Position numbers and translations under genes: made by a program
Shown here: positions 5,574-9,511 of the stretch, in pieces
Layout: each line of letters opens with the position of its first letter
Position numbering within the stretch: position 1 is the first letter of the stretch
The notes under the pieces: model-generated
The model's input: only the letters and a program-made list of their open reading frames with translations
Told to the model about the DNA's origin: nothing
Database searches by the model: none
Assembly (NCBI GenBank): GCA_024684065.1
Contig: JAIKXO010000064.1
Location: 1-9,511, forward strand
Reading direction: 5' to 3'
Length of the DNA: 9,511 nt
From: Lachnospiraceae bacterium
GTDB taxonomy: Bacteria; Bacillota_A; Clostridia; Lachnospirales; Lachnospiraceae

Positions 5574-7367
5574 TCCAAGCATTTCTTAATACTGGCCGCA
5601 GCCATTCTTTTCGTGGTTTCGCTGTTCTATTCGATCCTTCAGTACAGGACGTTAAAGGAGCATGCCGTCGGAAACCTTACCGCGGGGTGCGAGACAACGG
5701 CAGTGAGCATGACTCAGGGACTTAACGAGATGGATACGATACTTTTGTATTCCATTGCCTCTTCCGAAATGAAGGATGCGTTTCTGGATTATTCAAGGTC
5801 TCAGCCGCCCTTCCAGCATAATCAGGCGAGGGCAAAGCTCGCCTCGTCGCTCATCTGGCTCAAGGGCTTTAACTTTGACGTGCTGCAGCTTAACGTTTAC
5901 GGTATGGAGGAAAACGGCTACGGTGTAGGGGGCTATAACGGGGAGCTCCATCTGAACACCAAAGAAGCGGAGTGGTATGAGGAAACCTTCTCCCGTTCCG
6001 GAAAGAGCTGTATCATGGCGCCCGAGGAGGATATGCTTGTTTCCGGGAGCTCCGGACTGGATGAGGATACCCTTTATATCTCGCTGTACCGGATGTTTTA
6101 TAATGAGTTCCATGTACCGGTTGGGTTTATCGGGGTCAAGGAACGCTATGACAGGTTTTTTGACAAGGTCATAGCCTCAAACGAGCTGTATACACCCGAA
6201 GTGGCCATCTATGACGCAGGCGGAAAACAGCTGTATCCGAAGGAAGAGACCTTTAACTACCTTGAAAAAAGGGACGATGTGGGGAAGGGCGGGGAGATAA
6301 AAAACACCCTGACCGGGAAAAAACAGTATCTGACCTTTTCTGACGTTAAGGATTACGGGATCGTTGTCGCCATGGCAGTTGACAGAAGGGACTTTATGGC
6401 GCCCGTATACAGGAACCTGTATCGGAGCCTCTTAGCCGTATTTGCAGCCTTCGTGTTCTGCCTCATGATAGCCTCCGCTCTTTCAAAAAAGCTTACGGAC
6501 CCGCTTTCAAGGATCTACAGCTTCCTGTCGGACAGGGATAAGTCCGGCTTTGAAAGGATCGAGCTTGCCGATACGGGGATAACGGAAATTGACACGTTAA
6601 GGGATTCGCTCAATGAAAATATCAGCTATCAGGAAACCACCACAAGGACGCTCCTGACCCTTAAGGAGCAGGAGGTCCAGGCCCAGATGCTGGCCCTTCA
6701 GGCCCAGATGAATCCCCACTTTCTCTACAACTCCCTTTCCACCATAAGCGAGATGGCTGACGAGGGTATGACGGAGGAGGTCTCCGGAATGTGCAGGGAT
6801 ATCACTTCGATCCTCCGCTATATCTCTTCCAACAGGGAGCAGCGCATTAGGGTCGAAGAGGAAATGGAGCAGGTGGATATTTACCTGAACATAATGAAGC
6901 GCCGCTTTGGTGAGGATCTTTGCTACAGGTATGAGATAGAGGATGAGATCTTAGACTGCATGGTCCCTAAGCTCTGTATCCAGCTGTTGGTTGAGAATGC
7001 CGTAAAATCAGTTACAAAAGGGCTCCCGCCATGGGAGATCACGGTAAAAGGCGGAAGAAACGGGGACGACTGGTATGTTACGGTAAGCGATAACGGGGCG
7101 GGCTTTGATCCGGAGGTGGACAGGTATTTGAGGAGCTGCATGGATGACATCCTTGAGACCGGGACGCTGCCAAGCCTAGGAATAAAGGGGATGGGCATCC
7201 TGAATATCTTTATACGCCTGTATCTTCTGGACGGCATCCCCTTTGTGTTTGATTTCGGAAACAAAAAAGAGGGCGGGGCGTTCGTTACCGTGGGAGGGCA
7301 TGTGCATGAGAAGGCGGAGACTGATCTTTTTTTAAAGCCGGAGGAGTTCCCGGGTACTGTATCATAG
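5544..7367 (+). CDS. YesM-like membrane sensor histidine kinase
   Basis: This 607-residue sensor kinase of the LytS/YesM type senses a signal outside the cell and phosphorylates the response regulator encoded next to it. A first membrane segment (about residues 13-33) and a second (about 294-315) enclose an extracytoplasmic region of roughly 260 residues, probably a Cache-like sensor. A HAMP-like linker follows, then the His_kinase domain with ALQAQMNPHFLYNSL and the phosphorylated H392. The ATPase part shows QLLVENAV (E484, N485), VSDNGAGFD (D516, G518) and GIKGMGILN. The usual Lys-His-Gly after the N-box is replaced by KSVTKG. Start choice is open: the ATG at 5544 keeps the SIRT stretch typical of this family but has AAGGA only 2 nt away, whereas the ATG at 5571 has AAGGA at 5 nt. 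The gene order with a YesN-type regulator and sugar permeases suggests it senses a carbohydrate. Confidence 0.9.
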   Translation: MKRHSIRTIMSKHFLILAAAILFVVSLFYSILQYRTLKEHAVGNLTAGCETTAVSMTQGLNEMDTILLYSIASSEMKDAFLDYSRSQPPFQHNQARAKLASSLIWLKGFNFDVLQLNVYGMEENGYGVGGYNGELHLNTKEAEWYEETFSRSGKSCIMAPEEDMLVSGSSGLDEDTLYISLYRMFYNEFHVPVGFIGVKERYDRFFDKVIASNELYTPEVAIYDAGGKQLYPKEETFNYLEKRDDVGKGGEIKNTLTGKKQYLTFSDVKDYGIVVAMAVDRRDFMAPVYRNLYRSLLAVFAAFVFCLMIASALSKKLTDPLSRIYSFLSDRDKSGFERIELADTGITEIDTLRDSLNENISYQETTTRTLLTLKEQEVQAQMLALQAQMNPHFLYNSLSTISEMADEGMTEEVSGMCRDITSILRYISSNREQRIRVEEEMEQVDIYLNIMKRRFGEDLCYRYEIEDEILDCMVPKLCIQLLVENAVKSVTKGLPPWEITVKGGRNGDDWYVTVSDNGAGFDPEVDRYLRSCMDDILETGTLPSLGIKGMGILNIFIRLYLLDGIPFVFDFGNKKEGGAFVTVGGHVHEKAETDLFLKPEEFPGTVS

Positions 7368-7445
7368 AATTTTCCCCTGATACGGGACTGCGCGGGGAGA
7401 CGCATTTACCCGGTACCCGTGCTTTCGTCTTGTGAGGATGAGAAA

Positions 7446-8204
7446 ATGAGAAGAATAGAGCATTATAATATACTGCTTGCGGATGACGAGCATTATCTCA
7501 GGCAGTCGCTTGCAAGGAAGATAGCGGAGCTTGATCAAAGCTTTAAGGTCGTCTGCGAAGCGGGAGACGGGAGAGCGGCCCTTAAAGCGCTTTCAGAGAA
7601 TGATATCCAGGTCGTCTTCACGGACATACGCATGCCCGAAATGGACGGACTTGCCCTTTCTTCAGAGATAAGCAGGCGCTATCCCGATATGGTCATAATA
7701 ATACTGTCGGGATACGCTGACTTTGAATATGCCAAGCAGGCTATACGCTGCGGGGTGTTTGAATATCTTTTAAAGCCCGTGTCCGAGGAGGAGCTTTCCG
7801 GAGTGTTAAGCAGGACTTCTTTAAGGCTGCAGGAGCTTTATGAGCTGCCTGAGGAAAACGGGGCGGCCGGAAAGAGCATAGAAGAAGCCTGTTCCTATCT
7901 TGAACAGTATATGATAAAGAATTTCAGGGAGGATATCGATTTCGGGGCCCTGGCGGAGCAGTTCGGCTTTACGTCCGCTTACTTAAGCAAAAGCTTTACC
8001 AGGGCCTTAAGCGAATCTCCCAGCAGATACCTTACCGGACTTCGCATGGAGGAAGCAAAAAGACTGCTTTCATCGACAAATGAATCAATAGCAAGGGTGG
8101 GGGAGCTTTCGGGCTATCCCGACCAGTTTTACTTCAGCCGCACCTTCAGAAAGGAGGTTGGCGAAAACCCTTCAGAATACAGAAAAAGAACCCGGGGGGA
8201 CTGA
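7446..8204 (+). CDS. YesN-like response regulator with AraC-type DNA-binding domain
   Basis: This 252-residue protein is the expected partner of the kinase just upstream. The receiver domain (about residues 7-125) has the acidic pair D13-D14, the phosphorylated aspartate D60 in FTDIRMPEMDG, the LSGYADFEYAK segment and the conserved lysine K110 in LLKPV. The C-terminal 100 residues are an AraC-type double helix-turn-helix, with FGALAEQFGFTSAYLSKSF as the first unit and the typical VGELSGYPDQFYFSRTFRK ending as the second. It lacks the long middle region found in many YesN proteins, so it is a compact version. The frame is open back to a GTG at 7419, but the ATG at 7446 has GAGG with 8 nt spacing. 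It lies 78 nt after the kinase, which suggests one transcript. It probably activates the sugar permease operon downstream; this is an inference from gene order. Confidence 0.92.
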   Translation: MRRIEHYNILLADDEHYLRQSLARKIAELDQSFKVVCEAGDGRAALKALSENDIQVVFTDIRMPEMDGLALSSEISRRYPDMVIIILSGYADFEYAKQAIRCGVFEYLLKPVSEEELSGVLSRTSLRLQELYELPEENGAAGKSIEEACSYLEQYMIKNFREDIDFGALAEQFGFTSAYLSKSFTRALSESPSRYLTGLRMEEAKRLLSSTNESIARVGELSGYPDQFYFSRTFRKEVGENPSEYRKRTRGD

Positions 8205-8320
8205 ACGGAGCACCCTGAGGATCTTTTGTACCGTGACCATATACCGCAAATCCCTTAATGTTGAAATCGGCGCTTTCCGGAATCCATACGCCCCGTCAGC
8301 GGGAAAGTGCCGGCAGACGC

Positions 8321-8356
8321 AGGCAGGTTGTGCATTTTGTATATTATTTCCTGCCT
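8321..8356. promoter_or_regulatory. Inverted repeat AGGCAGG-N22-CCTGCCT
   Basis: The arms at 8321-8327 and 8350-8356 are perfect 7-bp complements around 22 nt that are mostly A and T. The downstream arm lies about 40 nt upstream of the proposed -35 box, where an activator would bind. It could be an operator for a dimer or a stem-loop in a readthrough transcript. No T-run follows, so a terminator is unlikely. Confidence 0.35.
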
Positions 8357-8393
8357 CAGTTAAAAAAATCCATAATCATTTCCATATTCTGCA

Positions 8394-8422
8394 TGGAGAA
8401 GCCTTAAATAATTCCATATAAT
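8394..8422 (+). promoter_or_regulatory. Likely vegetative promoter for the permease operon
   Basis: A perfect TATAAT at 8417-8422 lies 17 nt after TGGAGA (8394-8399, 4 of 6 matches to TTGACA), with A/T-rich sequence upstream. Transcription would start near 8429 and give a leader of roughly 110 nt. The weak -35 box fits a promoter that needs an activator, such as the AraC-type regulator encoded upstream. TCCAT and ATGGA half-sites at 8381-8397 overlap the -35 region. Confidence 0.45.
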
Positions 8423-8506
8423 AAACAAAAATCACGAAAAACAGCCCGCCCGTTCTGTAAAACGAGCAGGAAGCGGACCGGCCGGAAGAGCCCTGCGCGT
8501 CCGGAA

Positions 8507-8524
8507 AGTAAAGAACTGTTTACT
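8507..8524. repeat. Small hairpin AGTAAA/TTTACT just before the permease ribosome binding site
   Basis: The 6-bp arms AGTAAA (8507-8512) and TTTACT (8519-8524) enclose GAACTG and end 4 nt before GGAGG (8529-8533), the ribosome binding site. The TTTACTGTA end resembles the TTTACTATA end of the palindromes at 766 and 1702. The stem is short, so it may be chance. Confidence 0.35.
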
Positions 8525-8538
8525 GTATGGAGGCATCT

Positions 8539-9414
8539 ATGCACAAGTCAAGAGTATATCCGTTGTATTTTGCCCTCGGATCGGTACTTATCTATACGCT
8601 GCTAAGCGTAATGCCCGGGATCATGGGTATCGCCTACAGCTTTACCGACTGGTCGGCTTATTCGAAGGAACTGCATTTCGTGGGATTCTCAAATTTCATG
8701 GATGTATTTTCAGGAAGCAACGATTATCTTACCTATATCACAAATACGGTCAAATTCACGATCATTACGACAATAGCAAAGACAGGCCTGGGCCTTCTCT
8801 TTGCGGTCGCCCTTTCAAAGAACATCAAATTCAAGAATTTTCACAGAGGCATCCTCTATATGCCCTCAGTACTTCCGATCCTGGTCACGGGCCTTGTGTT
8901 TACTTCGATCCTGAATCCCAAGACAGGCTTCTTAAACGAATTCTTAAGAACCATAGGCTTAAGCGCTTTGACGCAGAAATGGCTGGTGGACCCGAAGATC
9001 GCCTTCTATTCCGTAATGGCTGTTGATATATGGAGAGGAGCGGGTTATATAATGACCCTTCTCATAGCGGGAATCCTAGCCATCCCCGACGTATACTTTG
9101 AAGCCTCGGCGATCGACGGCGCGGGAGCCTGGGACAGGTTCAGATACATAACCCTTCCGATGCTGAGACAGACACTGGCGGTTACCATAGTCTTAAACGT
9201 GATCTACGGATTAAAGGTCTTTGACATGGTGTATGCGCTTACGAACGGAGGCCCCGGGCACAGAACGGAAGTTCTCTATACCTCGGTCTACAAGATGATG
9301 AGCAAGGGCCTTTACGCCGAGGGCACCACGATAAGCTCGGTACTGTTCATCTTCATGGTAATAATCGGCTACTTCATGGTCAAGATCCTTACGAAAGATG
9401 AGGTGGTTGAATAA
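8539..9414 (+). CDS. Sugar ABC transporter permease (MalF/UgpA type, CUT1 family)
   Basis: This 291-residue protein is one of the two membrane subunits of a carbohydrate importer of the CUT1 family. It has about six membrane segments (near residues 8-29, 71-91, 105-126, 157-177, 210-232 and 260-282). The EAA loop, which docks on the ATPase, is clear: EASAIDGAGAWDRFRYITLP from E188. The short N-terminus with the first segment and the VMPGIMGIAYSFTDW stretch are typical of MalF-like permeases of Gram-positive bacteria. The ATG at 8539 has GGAGG with 5 nt spacing; an in-frame ATG at 8527 would put the ribosome binding site inside the gene. Its stop overlaps the next permease start by one base. 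The substrate cannot be told from sequence, but the GH31 enzyme upstream suggests an alpha-linked oligosaccharide. In this family the ATPase is often a shared MsmX-like protein encoded elsewhere. Confidence 0.92.
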   Translation: MHKSRVYPLYFALGSVLIYTLLSVMPGIMGIAYSFTDWSAYSKELHFVGFSNFMDVFSGSNDYLTYITNTVKFTIITTIAKTGLGLLFAVALSKNIKFKNFHRGILYMPSVLPILVTGLVFTSILNPKTGFLNEFLRTIGLSALTQKWLVDPKIAFYSVMAVDIWRGAGYIMTLLIAGILAIPDVYFEASAIDGAGAWDRFRYITLPMLRQTLAVTIVLNVIYGLKVFDMVYALTNGGPGHRTEVLYTSVYKMMSKGLYAEGTTISSVLFIFMVIIGYFMVKILTKDEVVE

Positions 9415-9511
9415 TGGTAAGCTCGACAGGAAATAAGGCGGTACAGATATTCTTTAAAAATCTTTTGGCCTGGTTTGCGTCGCTTCTGGTGATAATACCG
9501 CTTTTGCTGGT
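9414..9511 (+). CDS. Second sugar ABC transporter permease, N-terminal fragment (MalG type)
   Basis: The ATG at 9414-9416 shares one base with the TAA of the previous gene (TAATG), a typical coupled start, and GAGG lies about 10 nt upstream. The 32 codons before the window edge encode a short polar start followed by a hydrophobic segment beginning at about LLAWFASLLVIIPLLL, which fits the first membrane helix of a MalG-like partner permease. The identity rests mainly on gene order, because MalF-like and MalG-like genes normally follow each other. The gene continues beyond the window, and no later domains can be seen. Confidence 0.7.
   Translation, partial: MVSSTGNKAVQIFFKNLLAWFASLLVIIPLLL

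Larger units (their letters stand above)
8205..8538 (+). other. Non-coding leader between the regulator and the sugar permease operon
   Basis: This 334-nt gap holds no convincing gene; an open frame over its first half merely continues out of the regulator gene in another frame and has no family features. It does hold several inverted repeats. CTTTCC (8273-8278) can pair with GGAAAG (8302-8307), or alternatively CCCG (8292-8295) with CGGG (8300-8303). A 7-bp repeat frames an AT-rich stretch at 8321-8356. CGGAC near 8474 can pair with GTCCG near 8500. A likely promoter at 8394-8422 and a strong ribosome binding site GGAGG at 8529-8533 complete it. It is the best place to look for binding sites of the upstream regulator. 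Confidence 0.5.

Noticed and set aside
7419..7445. GTG start nine codons upstream for the response regulator
   Set aside because: The ATG at 7446 has GAGG at 8 nt, and receiver domains normally start close to the first beta strand.
8158..8421. Open frame of 87 codons overlapping the end of the regulator gene
   Set aside because: It starts inside the AraC-type domain in another frame, has no good ribosome binding site and ends in the proposed promoter.
1..9511. CRISPR array, insertion sequence, prophage, toxin-antitoxin pair or biosynthetic cluster
   Set aside because: I saw no direct repeats with unique spacers, no transposase or integrase motifs and no such gene pair in any frame.

Overview
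The window reads like a chromosomal segment of a Gram-positive anaerobe, most likely a Lachnospiraceae-type Clostridia. This is inferred from the protein families (a YesM/YesN two-component pair, a CUT1-type sugar permease, a cytoplasmic GH31 glycosidase, a DUF898 protein), the strong purine-rich ribosome binding sites and roughly balanced GC with many AGG/AGA and ATA codons. Every convincing gene is on the + strand. I see no rRNA, tRNA, CRISPR array, transposase or phage gene.

Left part (1-2473). The tail of an Asp/Gly/Ala-rich protein built from 11-residue repeats is followed at 2 nt by a YitT/YczE-like membrane protein. Next come a SpoU-type RNA 2'-O-methyltransferase and a small DUF898 membrane protein made of two near-identical halves. 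Two related palindromic elements (766-804 and 1702-1736) flank the methyltransferase. They share the outer 12 nt CGTTTACTATAA, while their inner stem bases differ but still pair. This is the most interesting non-coding signal in the window.

Right part (2659-9511). This looks like a carbohydrate-use locus. A cytoplasmic GH31 alpha-glycosidase with a full set of catalytic motifs comes first, then a YesM-like membrane sensor kinase, a YesN-like response regulator with an AraC-type DNA-binding domain, a 334-bp leader with a likely promoter, and two overlapping sugar ABC permease genes, the second cut by the window edge. A plausible model is that the kinase senses an oligosaccharide outside the cell or at its surface, the regulator switches on the ABC operon, the transporter imports the sugar, and the GH31 enzyme splits it inside the cell. 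The solute-binding protein and the ATPase are not in the window.

The gene content is mostly familiar, and I found no new multi-gene system. The points worth checking are the covarying palindromes, the 2x2 repeat structure of the DUF898 protein, the low-complexity inserts in the GH31 N-terminal region, and the structured leader before the permease operon.
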